Below are positions 15,070 through 23,479 of a stretch of 64,000 nucleotides of DNA, one piece after another. The DNA is taken from assembly GCF_001610835.1 (NCBI RefSeq), contig NZ_CP011270.1, positions 2,746,001 through 2,810,000 on the forward strand. The letters are read 5' to 3'. Within the stretch, counting starts at the first letter, position 1; each line of letters opens with the position of its first letter. The position numbers were made by a program, and so were the translations under genes. The DNA comes from Planctomyces sp. SH-PL14. GTDB lineage: Bacteria > Planctomycetota > Planctomycetia > Planctomycetales > Planctomycetaceae. A model generated the notes under the pieces. That model was not told where the DNA came from. It made no database searches and saw nothing but the letters and a program-made list of their open reading frames with translations.

Positions 15070-17319
15070 ATGACGACAGTGTCCGAAACCACCGATTTCG
15101 CCCCCCGGTCCCTCAGTTCGCAGCATATTGGTGCCTCCTATGCACGGTTCAGCTCCGAGCATCAGAAGGACACCAGCATTGATGATCAGCAGCGAGTCTG
15201 TCGCGATCGCGCCGAAAGAGATGGCGTTCTGATCGACCCGCGGTTCGAGTTCTCGGACCGCGCCGTGTCCGGAACGGTCCTCGTGCGGGAGGGTCTTGAC
15301 GCGTTGCGCGCTGCAGCTAGGGACCGTAAGTTCTCGGTGCTGTACGTGTACAGTACCAGCCGGCTCGGTCGCGAATCGACCTTCACGTTCGAGTTGCTGA
15401 AGGAGCTTGTTCTTGATTGCAAGGTGCGGCTGGTTTCTGCCTCCGAGGGCATCGACTCGTCTCACGAGTGCTGGTACGACATGAGCGTCTTCACGGGGCT
15501 GCAGCACGAACGTTACGTGAAGGACTTGAGCAACCACGTTCGGCGGGGCCAGGAAGGGACCGTGCTTCAGGGCTTCAGTATCGGCGACCTTTGCTACGGT
15601 TACGAGTCCATCCCGGCGCCGAACGGCGAAACGGTCGGACGGGGACGGGACGCGAAGCCGCGTAAGGTCTACTCCGTTGTCCGTGAGCTGGCAAACTGGG
15701 TTCTTCAGATGTTTCGTTGGTACGGCGACGAGCATCGGACGCTGGGCTGGATCGTGGACGAGCTGAATCGCTTGAAGGCCCCGAAGTACTACCGGTGCAG
15801 CAAGGAGTCGTGGAATCGGGACATGGTGGTTCGGATCCTCCGGAACGAGAAGTACGTCGGGCGTTGGCCGTGGCGGCTTTCGAAGCGGGTTCGGAGCTGG
15901 AAGACCGGCAAGGTCCGGCAGGTCGCGGTCCCCGAAAATGAGCGTTCGCAGTTCACTCGGGAGCTGCCGGAACTGCAGATCGTCGACACTGAGCTGTTTG
16001 ACCGGGTTCGTGATCGGCTGAACAAGAACAGTGAGACTTTCCGGAAGCACCGTAAGAGCGACGGACGCCTCTCCGGATCACCTCCGCGCGGTCAGAAGCG
16101 GCACCTGCTCGACGGCCTTTTCGTCTGCAAGGCATGCCGGAGTCGCTTTGCAGTTCTCGACCACGAGAAGAGGTTCTACATCTGTGCAGGCCGCCACCGC
16201 AATCAGTGCGGGTGCAAAGCCCGGGTTCCGCGGGAGCTGGCCGAGTCGATGATCGTCGACGTTGTGACGAACCGTTTGCTCAAGAACGCGACGTGGCAGG
16301 CTGCCGCTCACAGTCACACGACGGCTATCTGGCAGTCGTTGACGACGGATAAGCCTGACGCGCTCTCGGCTCTGAGGAGTAAGCAGGTCGATTTGGAGGG
16401 TGTTCTCGAACACCTTATGCAGTCGATCGAGAAGGCGCCGAACCCGCCGGCGAAGATTCTGGAACGCATCGAACAGCGAACTCGAGAGCTTGAAGAGGTC
16501 AAGGCAGAGATCGTTCGCGAATCTCGGGTCCCCGGCCTTCCTGCCAAGGCCCCCACTTCTGAGGAGATCGAAGAGCATCTTCGGAATCTCTTCTCTCTCC
16601 TTCGGAGCGGGACGCCTGCGGCTATTGAGTCCTTTCAGAAGTTGATCGACGGGCCCGTGGTACTTGAGGAGGTTCCCATCCCGAATCGGAAGCGGAAGTT
16701 CCTGAAGGGGACCGTTCGTCTCCGCTCCCTCTTGGTGACGCAGTCCGTCCTGCGACGAGACGTCTCGTCGACTGAAGATCACGATACGACGGAGACCATT
16801 GAGTTGGCGTTCCGACGCGAAGACGACACGTCGGAGCACGCTCGCCGGGCCCACGCTCTGTGGCACGAAGGAAAGCGGTGCATCGAGATCGCTGAAGAGC
16901 TCGGAGTTACGCCGAATCACGTCACAACCCTTTTCAAGTATGCGGCGAAGAACCTGAATCTGCCTTACCCCAGTACCACTGTGCGTAAGCGTCTTGAGGA
17001 CTCCCTGTACACTCGGATCGAATCCACTGTCATGGATCGTTGGAATGCAGGTGCTCTGATCGGCCAGATCGCCGACGAGCTTGGTGTGAATCGGGCGACA
17101 GTGAAGATCGTCGTCGACCGTTGGTACGAGAAGCAGGGGACCGCGATGCCGGACGGGCGCACGCGGCGGAAGTCGCTGACCGTCAAGCAGCGTGAGATCC
17201 TCCTTCTCGCGACTCCGAGTCCTTCCGAACACGATACGCCGACGGGCACGTCACCGGGAGGCGGCGAAGCGCCCCCCGTCGAAGGACCGATCGATGGGCC
17301 GGCCGGCGCGGCGGCGTAA
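15070..17319 (+). CDS. Large serine recombinase (749 aa)
   Basis: This is a site-specific serine recombinase, intact and long for the class. The N-terminal resolvase domain has SYARFSSEHQKDTS with the catalytic Ser, DDQ and STSRLGRES. The recombinase domain is at residues ~180-300 (LRNEKYVG). A zinc ribbon has CKAC and a distal CAGRHRNQC. A coiled coil follows at ~430-500, and the last ~200 residues contain two helix-turn-helix-like segments (IAEELGVTPNHVTTLF and IADELGVNRATVKIVV). The ATG at 15070 is preceded by a weak GTGAG. A strong terminator follows the stop. It probably mobilised the element to its right. Confidence 0.9.
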   Translation: MTTVSETTDFAPRSLSSQHIGASYARFSSEHQKDTSIDDQQRVCRDRAERDGVLIDPRFEFSDRAVSGTVLVREGLDALRAAARDRKFSVLYVYSTSRLGRESTFTFELLKELVLDCKVRLVSASEGIDSSHECWYDMSVFTGLQHERYVKDLSNHVRRGQEGTVLQGFSIGDLCYGYESIPAPNGETVGRGRDAKPRKVYSVVRELANWVLQMFRWYGDEHRTLGWIVDELNRLKAPKYYRCSKESWNRDMVVRILRNEKYVGRWPWRLSKRVRSWKTGKVRQVAVPENERSQFTRELPELQIVDTELFDRVRDRLNKNSETFRKHRKSDGRLSGSPPRGQKRHLLDGLFVCKACRSRFAVLDHEKRFYICAGRHRNQCGCKARVPRELAESMIVDVVTNRLLKNATWQAAAHSHTTAIWQSLTTDKPDALSALRSKQVDLEGVLEHLMQSIEKAPNPPAKILERIEQRTRELEEVKAEIVRESRVPGLPAKAPTSEEIEEHLRNLFSLLRSGTPAAIESFQKLIDGPVVLEEVPIPNRKRKFLKGTVRLRSLLVTQSVLRRDVSSTEDHDTTETIELAFRREDDTSEHARRAHALWHEGKRCIEIAEELGVTPNHVTTLFKYAAKNLNLPYPSTTVRKRLEDSLYTRIESTVMDRWNAGALIGQIADELGVNRATVKIVVDRWYEKQGTAMPDGRTRRKSLTVKQREILLLATPSPSEHDTPTGTSPGGGEAPPVEGPIDGPAGAAA

Positions 17320-17357
17320 CGGCTCATGGCAGTTTTTTGAAACTGTGAACCTCGCGA

Positions 17358-17392
17358 GAGGGGGAGTGGTTCGACCACTCCCCCTCTTTTTC
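17358..17392 (+). terminator. Intrinsic terminator after the 749-aa recombinase gene
   Basis: A perfect 13-bp stem (17358-17370 with 17374-17386) with a three-base loop is followed by a run of T. It starts about 40 bases after the stop codon and separates recombinase transcription from the small genes that follow. Confidence 0.95.
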
Positions 17393-17501
17393 TTTGGCAG
17401 CCAGCCCCAACTCCGACCACTTACACACCTCCAACGGAAAGGAGCTCAACACATCCCCAGCTACACATTGGCTGCAATCCTCAATCTCAGAAGGAGATCT
17501 C

Positions 17502-17711
17502 ATGACGCATGTCGACCACATACCTATCCCGCGGGCTGATCATGCATTGACTGTTTTGAACAATGACCTCAGTTGGGCCGCAGTGCAGACCGCCCGCCTA
17601 GTTCACTTCCTGGCAGGTGTCGAAAGCTGTCCTCAGTCGCGCCGCCCAGTCAGGGCGCGATCTCGGCGAAAGAGGCGGAGACGAGTCACGGTGACCATCC
17701 ATGTCGAATGA
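17502..17711 (+). CDS. Small basic hypothetical protein
   Basis: This 69-residue protein has a strong ribosome-binding site (AAGGAGAT) eight bases before the ATG. The N-terminus (MTHVDHIPIPRADHALTVL) is followed by a very Arg-rich tail. No family is recognised. Its last codons overlap the next gene by 11 bases. The leader before the start (CAATCCTCAATCTCAG then AAGGAGAT) resembles the leader before the DUF1257 gene. Confidence 0.5.
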   Translation: MTHVDHIPIPRADHALTVLNNDLSWAAVQTARLVHFLAGVESCPQSRRPVRARSRRKRRRRVTVTIHVE

Positions 17712-17913
17712 CGGTCCTGATGATCTTTCAGAACACGCCGCAAGCACGCCGCCCTTTACAACGCTCTTCACGCTGTTCGTGCTTTTTTGTCCGGGAGCCT
17801 TCTGGGTTGCCACTCTGATCGCCTGTGTCGTCATTCCTGTCCGGGCGACGTGGCATTTCTCCCGGGCTCTGTCGGCACGGCGCTCCGACGGTTCCCCCCC
17901 TCACCAACCTTAG
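17701..17913 (+). CDS. Small single-pass membrane protein
   Basis: This 70-residue frame overlaps the previous gene. Residues ~18-48 (TTLFTLFVLFCPGAFWVATL and following) form one or two membrane segments, followed by a basic tail. No family is recognised. It is included because of its clear membrane segment and its coupling to the upstream gene, but the low gene-like quality leaves doubt. Confidence 0.4.
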   Translation: MSNDGPDDLSEHAASTPPFTTLFTLFVLFCPGAFWVATLIACVVIPVRATWHFSRALSARRSDGSPPHQP

Positions 17914-17941
17914 TTGGCAATCCTCATCTCAAGGAGATCCT

Positions 17942-18304
17942 GTGTCCCACATTGTTCACATTCAGGCGGAGGTCCGCGATCCGATTGCGGTCACCAGCGC
18001 TTGCAGTCGGTTGAGCCTGCCTCAACCGGTCCAAGGCGAGCATCAGCTGTTCACAAAGCAAGTCGCGGGATTGGGCATTCAGCTCCCACGATGGCAGTAC
18101 CCGGTCGTCTGCCAGATTGAGACCGGCCAACTCCAGTACGACAACTACGAGGGTCGCTGGGGAGATCCTGCCGAACTCGATCGCTTCCTGCAGGGGTACG
18201 CCGTTGAAGCGGCCAAGCAGGAGGCCCGCCGACAGGGGTACAGCGTCACCGAGCAGCCCCTCGCAGACGGCTCGGTTCGTCTCACCGTCCAGGTCGGAGG
18301 TTGA
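17942..18304 (+). CDS. DUF1257 (Ycf35-like) protein
   Basis: The GTG at 17942 follows AAGGAGATCC and gives the family start SHIVHIQAEVRD, like SHFTxIKTxIxD in DUF1257/Ycf35 proteins. The remainder (YPVVCQIETGQLQYDNYEGRWG, here interrupted at residue 20 of the quote by the limit, then LDRFLQGYAVE and YSVTEQPLADG) also matches the small alpha/beta family of about 120 residues. DUF1257 genes are known next to DUF2997 and Ycf46-type AAA+ genes in cyanobacteria, and the same trio is present here. Biochemical role is unknown. Confidence 0.8.
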   Translation: MSHIVHIQAEVRDPIAVTSACSRLSLPQPVQGEHQLFTKQVAGLGIQLPRWQYPVVCQIETGQLQYDNYEGRWGDPAELDRFLQGYAVEAAKQEARRQGYSVTEQPLADGSVRLTVQVGG

Positions 18305-18312
18305 GACTCCCT

Positions 18313-18504
18313 ATGAAGACCATCGAGATCACCATCGCTCCGAATGGCCAAACCAAGGTCGAGACCAGAGGCTTCGAAGGGAACTCCTGCCGTCAGGCGA
18401 GTAAGTTCCTCGAACAAACTCTTGGCCGCACGATCGAAGAACGGCTCACTTCGGAGTTCTACGCCACGCAATCTCAGTCCCACCGAACTGAGACCAAGGC
18501 CTGA
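18313..18504 (+). CDS. DUF2997 protein
   Basis: This 63-residue protein starts at the ATG at 18313, eight bases after the DUF1257 stop. The N-terminus KTIEITIAPNGQTKVETRGF is the DUF2997 signature, a short beta-hairpin with NGxxxxExxGF. A C..ASKFLEQTLG segment follows. The family is usually 55-70 residues and sits between DUF1257 and AAA+ genes. The function is unknown. The tight spacing indicates one transcript. Confidence 0.8.
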   Translation: MKTIEITIAPNGQTKVETRGFEGNSCRQASKFLEQTLGRTIEERLTSEFYATQSQSHRTETKA

Positions 18505-18603
18505 CGGCTCCCGCCGCAGGTCTCTCGCCGCTCATCTTCAATCGTCCGTGGGCCCTCTCCACAGGCACGCTTCCCACATTCTCAACCTCAACGGAGACCA
18601 CCC

Positions 18604-20067
18604 ATGACGCTCACCGAGCGTTTGCGGGAGTCGGTCCGCGCCTGCTTCACCGGGCTGTGGATCGAATCCCATGAACATCACGATGCTCTGCTGGAGATCC
18701 AGCAGCTCTGCCGCCAGGAAGGCTGGCAACTCGCCACCTGGGACATCGATCAGGGGCTTGTCGGTCCCGGAGCCGCAGCGGCTTCGGCGGCGGATCCGCT
18801 CTCGGCCATCCGGTCGCTGGGAGCCCTCGCCCAACCGGAGGGTACGACGCTGCTCGTCCTGCAGAACTTCCACCGCTTCCTGCAGTCCGCTGAGATTGTC
18901 CAGACGCTCTCCCGGCAGATCCTGGCCGGGAAGCAGAACCGGACCTTCGTCGTCGTCCTGGCGCCGGTGGTCACCATCCCGGTTGAGCTCGAGAAGCTGT
19001 TCCTGGTCCTGGAGCACGAGCTCCCGGGACGGGATCAGCTGGCCGAGATCGCTCGCGGGATTGGAACGGAGCAGGGAGACCTTCCGAGTGGCGCCGAGTT
19101 GGACAGCCTCCTCGACACCGCTTCGGGATTGACCCGCTACGAGGCGGAGGGGGCCTTCAGCCTGTCCCTCGTCCGGCAGGGCCGGATTACCCCGGACACG
19201 GTCTGGGAGCTGAAGACGCAGACGCTCCGCAAGAGCGGCCTGATGTCGCTCTACCGCGGCGACGACTCTTTCGACAGCCTGGGAGGGCTGGCCGCCCTCA
19301 AGGCCTTCTGCCGACGATCCCTACTGCATCCCCGCGGGCAAACGAAGCCGAAGGGCGTCCTCCTGCTGGGAGTCCCGGGGACCGGTAAGAGCGCCTTCGC
19401 CAAGGCCCTTGGCCGGGAGACCGGACGTCCCACGCTCTGTCTCGACATCGGGGCCCTGATGGGCTCCCTCGTCGGCCAGACCGAGCAGAACATCCGGCAG
19501 GCGCTCCGCATCGCCGATGCGATGGCGCCCTGCGTCCTGTTCATCGACGAGGTTGAGAAGGCGCTCAGCGGGGTGTCGGGAACCGGCGACTCGGGAGTCT
19601 CCTCCCGGCTCTTCGGATCGCTCCTGACCTGGATGAACGACCACACGTCGGACGTGTACCTCGTCACCACCTGCAACGACATCTCTCGCCTTCCCCCGGA
19701 GTTCTCCCGGGCAGAACGGTTCGACGGAATCTTTTTCCTGAACCTGCCGGGGCAAAGTGAGCGGGAGGCGATCTGGCGGCTCTACATCGAGCAGTTCGGG
19801 CTCGATCCCGACCAGAAGCAGCCGGCGGATGAGCAGTGGACGGGAGCGGAGATTCGGGCGTGCTGCCGCTTGGCGGCCCTGCTCGATCTCCCGCTCGTTC
19901 AAGCCGCCCAGAACGTCGTTCCGGTCGCTGTCACGGCGGCCGAGTCCGTCGATCGGCTTCGGAACTGGGCCAGCGGCCGGTGTCTCTCGGCGGATCTGCC
20001 AGGGATCTACACCGTCGGTCCCATCCCGAAGACGTCACGGCGCAAGATCACGCCGTCGACGAACTGA
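18604..20067 (+). CDS. AAA+ ATPase, Ycf46-like
   Basis: The 487-residue protein has an N-terminal domain (residues 1-200) of Ycf46 type, including VLQNFHRFLQ and the ELEKLFLVLEHELP block. A AAA+ domain follows with Walker A GVPGTGKSAFAK (~250), Walker B CVLFIDEVEKAL (~310), sensor 1 in YLVTTCND and the Arg finger region SRAERFD. No membrane segment is seen. Ycf46 proteins are ATP-driven remodelers of unknown client. Here it follows DUF1257 and DUF2997 by 100 bases and ends at its own terminator. The cluster lies in a mobile element, so a role in element maintenance or host takeover is possible. Confidence 0.88.
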   Translation: MTLTERLRESVRACFTGLWIESHEHHDALLEIQQLCRQEGWQLATWDIDQGLVGPGAAAASAADPLSAIRSLGALAQPEGTTLLVLQNFHRFLQSAEIVQTLSRQILAGKQNRTFVVVLAPVVTIPVELEKLFLVLEHELPGRDQLAEIARGIGTEQGDLPSGAELDSLLDTASGLTRYEAEGAFSLSLVRQGRITPDTVWELKTQTLRKSGLMSLYRGDDSFDSLGGLAALKAFCRRSLLHPRGQTKPKGVLLLGVPGTGKSAFAKALGRETGRPTLCLDIGALMGSLVGQTEQNIRQALRIADAMAPCVLFIDEVEKALSGVSGTGDSGVSSRLFGSLLTWMNDHTSDVYLVTTCNDISRLPPEFSRAERFDGIFFLNLPGQSEREAIWRLYIEQFGLDPDQKQPADEQWTGAEIRACCRLAALLDLPLVQAAQNVVPVAVTAAESVDRLRNWASGRCLSADLPGIYTVGPIPKTSRRKITPSTN

Positions 20068-20094
20068 TGTGTTGATCTGTTTCCCATCTCCATA

Positions 20095-20118
20095 GGAGCG
20101 GCTTGGCCGCTCCTTTTT
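20095..20118 (+). terminator. Intrinsic terminator after the AAA+ gene
   Basis: A perfect 8-bp GC-rich stem (20095-20102 with 20106-20113), a three-base loop and five T form a compact terminator 28 bases after the stop. Confidence 0.92.
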
Positions 20119-20143
20119 CATTTGACACAGGAGTGTTTTCCAG

Positions 20144-21109
20144 ATGTCTTCGACGATTCTCGAAGTGCCGGAGACGGCTTCGTTCCAAGCGGTTGAGGCC
20201 GCCCAGCGGCTCCGGACCACAATGGCCGCCACCCGGGTCAGCTTCACGTGGCTGGGAGTCCACAAGACCCTCAGTCCGGAACAGAAGGCTCAGGCGGCGG
20301 ACCGATTCGATGCCGAGGCGAAGTTCGTCTCGGCCAGCAAGAAGCTGCTCGATACCCAGCACCCCCAGTTCCGGGCCGTTACGGCGGTCCGGGGCAAGAT
20401 CCTTCAGCACTGGAAGGATCAGACGCTTCCCTATCCCGAGCCGGGGCTGCGGCTAATCCCCCAGGGACAGATCGACCGCTTCGACCGGACGCTGCAGGCG
20501 TACCAGCGGGAGCTGACCAGGGCCGTTTCTGACCTCGATGCGACCTACGCCGAACTGCGGGAGGCGGCACGGAATCGACTGGGACGGCTGTTCAACCCGT
20601 CCGACTACCCGGTCTCCCTCCGGGACGAGTTTGGAGTGACGTGGGAGTTTCCGGCGGTGGAACCGCCGAACTACCTGCAGCAGCTCAACCCGGCCCTCTA
20701 CGAGCAGCAGTGCCAGCGGGTTCAGGCTCGTTTCGACGAAGCGGTCCAGCTGGCCGAGCAGGCCTTCCTGGAGGAACTCTCCAGGCTGGTCGAACACCTC
20801 GCCGAGCGGCTTTCCGGAGCCGACGACGGGAAGCCGAAGGTTTTCCGGGACTCGGCCGTCGAGAATCTCGGAGAATTCTTTGACCGCTTTCGTCGGCTCA
20901 ACTTCCGGTCGAACGAGCAGCTCGACGCGGTTGTCGAGCGGGCCCGGAACCTCCTTAACGGGGTTCAACCCCAGGAGCTGCGGGACAACGCCCAGCTGCG
21001 GGGCCGGATGGTCACGCAATTGTCGAACGTTCAGGCGTCGCTCGATGGCCTGATGGTCGACCGGCCGCGGCGGTCGATCCTGCGGGGCCCGCGTCCGGAG
21101 ACGCCGTGA
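20144..21109 (+). CDS. Element-encoded helical hypothetical protein (321 aa)
   Basis: This is a soluble, mostly helical protein. The central part (RTLQAYQRELTRAVSDLDA) looks like a coiled coil, followed by RLFNPSDYP and a conserved WEFPAVEPPNYLQQL block, then another long helical region. No family was assigned with confidence. A degraded copy of its second half lies at 55476-55925, and the best conserved blocks there are RTLQAYQRELTRAVSDLDA and WEFPAVEPPNYLQQL, which marks them as constrained. It is cotranscribed with the next gene (stop and start overlap). Confidence 0.75.
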   Translation: MSSTILEVPETASFQAVEAAQRLRTTMAATRVSFTWLGVHKTLSPEQKAQAADRFDAEAKFVSASKKLLDTQHPQFRAVTAVRGKILQHWKDQTLPYPEPGLRLIPQGQIDRFDRTLQAYQRELTRAVSDLDATYAELREAARNRLGRLFNPSDYPVSLRDEFGVTWEFPAVEPPNYLQQLNPALYEQQCQRVQARFDEAVQLAEQAFLEELSRLVEHLAERLSGADDGKPKVFRDSAVENLGEFFDRFRRLNFRSNEQLDAVVERARNLLNGVQPQELRDNAQLRGRMVTQLSNVQASLDGLMVDRPRRSILRGPRPETP

Positions 21110-21348
21110 TGGAGCTGGTCATCAGCCCGTCTGGTGAGATCACCACGATCTATAACGAAGTTCTGAATCTGGCGGCCCTCGGCGCCCAGCGGATCGAGCG
21201 GGCCAGCCACGTTGAACCGGACGCTTCCGGCCGCTGGTTCGCACGGATCATCGACGGGCCGGTGCTGGGCCCGTTTGACCGCCGTTCCGAAGCGATCGCC
21301 GCCGAGGTCGAGTGGCTTGTGGCCCATCGACTTCGACCCGCCTTGTAG
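21109..21348 (+). CDS. Small hypothetical protein of the element
   Basis: This 79-residue protein has an ATG at 21109 that shares a base with the preceding stop. The sequence has an alternating strand-like N-terminus (ELVISPSGEITTIYNE), a middle SGRWFARIIDGPVLGPF and a C-terminal helix EAIAAEVEWLVAHRL. It probably has a compact alpha/beta fold. No family is recognised. A strong terminator follows. Confidence 0.7.
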   Translation: MELVISPSGEITTIYNEVLNLAALGAQRIERASHVEPDASGRWFARIIDGPVLGPFDRRSEAIAAEVEWLVAHRLRPAL

Positions 21349-21372
21349 CCCCCTTCTCTTCGAACGTCCTCT

Positions 21373-21409
21373 CAGCCGCGGCTCCTTGATTGGGGCCGCG
21401 GCTGTTTTC
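21373..21409 (+). terminator. Intrinsic terminator
   Basis: A 13-bp stem (21373-21385 with 21392-21404, one G-T pair), a six-base loop and TTTT form the terminator of the two genes before it. Confidence 0.9.
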
Positions 21410-21438
21410 GTCTCCCTGATTCCCAAAGGAACTCATCC

Positions 21439-21627
21439 ATGACTCAGTCCGATCTCCACCGCGCTGTCGCTCGCTCCACCGGAGAAGACATCTCCGTCAT
21501 CGCCGCCCGGGGCTTCTCCCTCGCCGAACCGTTCGCCGAGGACGACTCCGATCTCGATCTGTACCTCGATTGGGACCTGGTCGACGCCGAGCGCAACGTC
21601 GCCCTGTTTCCGAATCGCTCGGCGTAA
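21439..21627 (+). CDS. Small acidic hypothetical protein
   Basis: This 62-residue protein has AAAGGA nine bases before the ATG. The first half (DLHRAVARSTGEDISVIAARG) is helical and the second half is strongly acidic (EDDSDLDLYLDWD). A short acidic protein on a mobile element may be an inhibitor or DNA mimic, but this is speculation from composition. Confidence 0.6.
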   Translation: MTQSDLHRAVARSTGEDISVIAARGFSLAEPFAEDDSDLDLYLDWDLVDAERNVALFPNRSA

Positions 21628-21686
21628 GCCCTCGGGGCCTCCCTCCCGGCCATTCAATTCCGTCCCCTTTTTAGAAAGTTTCGTCC

Positions 21687-22115
21687 ATGTCCATTCGCCG
21701 CTGGATGACATTCGGTCTGCTGGTGTTCTGCGCCTCGTTTCTGTTCTTCTTCGTCCGTGGATGCCGCTCCGGAATGACTGCTTCGGAACTCCGCGGCCGT
21801 TGGATCGACGACCGGGAGGCGGACTTTCCGGTCCGCTGGGAGTTCCAGCGGGATCCCCAGGGCCGCCGCTCGATGCAGGTCGCCTTCGGTGAGCTGGGCG
21901 TCGCCTTAGGGACTTGGGCGGTGGATGGCTCACGCCTCCAGATCGACGTCACCGAGGCACCGGCCCTCCTCAAGGTGGGCGCCTTCTTCACCGGACGGGT
22001 GGCCATGGGACCTGTCGAGTTCGAGATCGTCGAACTGTCGGAGAGGCGGCTGGTGCTTGCGCCGCCGGGAGCGACGGACCCCTCCCAGCGGTACGAGTGT
22101 CGTCGAGTTCCGTAG
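21687..22115 (+). CDS. Membrane-anchored hypothetical protein
   Basis: The 142-residue protein has an N-terminal hydrophobic segment (WMTFGLLVFCASFLFFFVRG) and then GCRS, so it could be a signal anchor or a lipoprotein signal. The rest is a likely beta-sandwich: LRGRWIDDREADFPVRWEF, ALGTWAVDGSRL and RRLVLAPPG look like strands of a small calycin-like or lipocalin-like domain (GxW motifs). A terminator follows directly. Confidence 0.65.
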   Translation: MSIRRWMTFGLLVFCASFLFFFVRGCRSGMTASELRGRWIDDREADFPVRWEFQRDPQGRRSMQVAFGELGVALGTWAVDGSRLQIDVTEAPALLKVGAFFTGRVAMGPVEFEIVELSERRLVLAPPGATDPSQRYECRRVP

Positions 22116-22136
22116 TGTCCGTTCATCACCTTGATC

Positions 22137-22174
22137 GAAAGCCGCACGGCATGTGTCCGTGCGGCTTTCTTTTA
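22137..22174 (+). terminator. Intrinsic terminator
   Basis: A perfect 13-bp stem (22137-22149 with 22157-22169), a seven-base loop and TTTT end the upstream gene. It sits about 22 bases before the clamp gene start, so the clamp needs its own promoter or read-through. Confidence 0.92.
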
Positions 22175-22195
22175 CCCATCCACAAAGGAGAGACC

Positions 22196-23338
22196 TTGCC
22201 ATCCTCCCTGACAGTTCGTCGCTGTGATCTGCAGCGGTTTCTGAAAGTCATCCGCGGGGCCGGACTCCTTTCCCGTAAAGGGATCCCTGCCTGGGTGTCG
22301 CTGGATGCGTCGTCGGGTGTTCTCCGGCTCCGGGCAGCAAACACCCAGGTCGAAGTTCAGCTTCAGCTGGAAGCCGCCGATTCGGCTTTCGAAGCCATCG
22401 TCGATGCGGAGTTCCTGAAGATCTGCTCGGGCAAAGAGGCGAGTTCTGTGACCTTGAGCCTCGCGGACGATGAGGTCACCGCGTCCTGGTTCGATGCAGA
22501 CGTGCCCCGGGCGGCCCGGTTTGTGCTGCGGTCCAGTGACTCGGTTCCGCCGGCCGTCGCAGCCCCGGAGATCCTCGCAACCAACGAACCGCACCTGCTG
22601 GAGGCACTCCGCGAGGCGCAGGCGACCACGGACCCCGGGGCCAGCCGGTTCGCGCTGGCCTGTGTTCAGCTGCGATCGGCAGAGGGACGGATCGCCGCGA
22701 CCGACAGCCGGCAACTCCTGGTCCAGCGGGGATACCAGTTCCCGTGGGCCGGTGATCGGCTGATGCAGATCACCCCGGTCTTCGGAGCCCAGGAGATCGA
22801 CCGGTCGCAGGACGTGCAGATCGGCGAAGCCGGGAACTGGATCGCGGTTCAGGCCGGCCCCTGGCGGATCGCCCACGCGGTCGAGGTGGAAGGACGGTTT
22901 CCGAATGTCGACCTGGTGATCCCGTCACCGTCGTCGCTGGTGTCCTCAATGTCGGTTGAGACTGGTGATGCCCGGTTTGTGCTGGAGAGGCTCGACAAGC
23001 TCCCTTGCAGCGACACGCTCCACGAGCCGGTCACGGTCGAACTGAATGGATCCGTGGCCATCCGGTCACGCCAGGAGGAGTCGGCGGCGGCCGTGGAACT
23101 GGTCTTGTCTCGTACTCAGCGGAACGGCAACGAATGCCGTCTGCAGATGGATCGTCGGTATCTCGGTCGCGCCCTGAAGCTCGGACTTCGAGAGGTCGGC
23201 TTCACGGCAGGCGGAGGTCCCTGCGTCGCCCGCGACGCTCAGCGGGACTACGTCTGGATGGGCCTCGGACAGGAGAACACGATCTCGGCGGCCGATGTCG
23301 GCGATCGCCTGCTGTCCGAAGAATCGGTGGGCGGCTAA
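22196..23338 (+). CDS. Divergent DNA polymerase III beta-clamp-like protein
   Basis: This is a ring-forming sliding-clamp homologue of 380 residues, the normal length of DnaN. The TTG at 22196 is chosen because AAAGGAGAG lies just before it and the family N-terminus (VRRCDLQRFLKVI) follows. DnaN-like landmarks are ALREAQATTDP, FALACVQLR, GRIAATDSRQLLVQRG and EGRFPNVD. The usual clamp C-terminal PMR tail is replaced by an unrelated acidic end (SAADVGDRLLSEESVGG), so the hydrophobic-pocket end may differ. A second clamp on a mobile element suggests self-directed replication or repair, or interference with the host clamp. Confidence 0.75.
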   Translation: MPSSLTVRRCDLQRFLKVIRGAGLLSRKGIPAWVSLDASSGVLRLRAANTQVEVQLQLEAADSAFEAIVDAEFLKICSGKEASSVTLSLADDEVTASWFDADVPRAARFVLRSSDSVPPAVAAPEILATNEPHLLEALREAQATTDPGASRFALACVQLRSAEGRIAATDSRQLLVQRGYQFPWAGDRLMQITPVFGAQEIDRSQDVQIGEAGNWIAVQAGPWRIAHAVEVEGRFPNVDLVIPSPSSLVSSMSVETGDARFVLERLDKLPCSDTLHEPVTVELNGSVAIRSRQEESAAAVELVLSRTQRNGNECRLQMDRRYLGRALKLGLREVGFTAGGGPCVARDAQRDYVWMGLGQENTISAADVGDRLLSEESVGG

Positions 23339-23435
23339 CGGAAACGGCCGGGCGGTCAGCGCTCGTCTCGGCAGCGTGCGCCGCTCACCAACTACGCCGC
23401 ATGACGTCGTCCGGCGGTCCGGCGAGACGTCAGGC

Positions 23436-23469
23436 CCTCCCCGGCTGAATCTCGGTTCAGCCGGGGAGG
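23436..23469. terminator. Bidirectional hairpin between convergent genes
   Basis: A perfect 14-bp GC-rich stem (23436-23449 with 23456-23469) with a six-base loop lies between the clamp gene and the convergent PrsW gene. The T-run is weak on the plus side. Confidence 0.75.
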
Positions 23470-23479
23470 ATCCTCGTCT

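Noticed and set aside
14896-16050. 384-codon minus-strand frame, and a second one at 16078-17232
   Set aside because: Both are antisense to the intact 749-aa serine recombinase.
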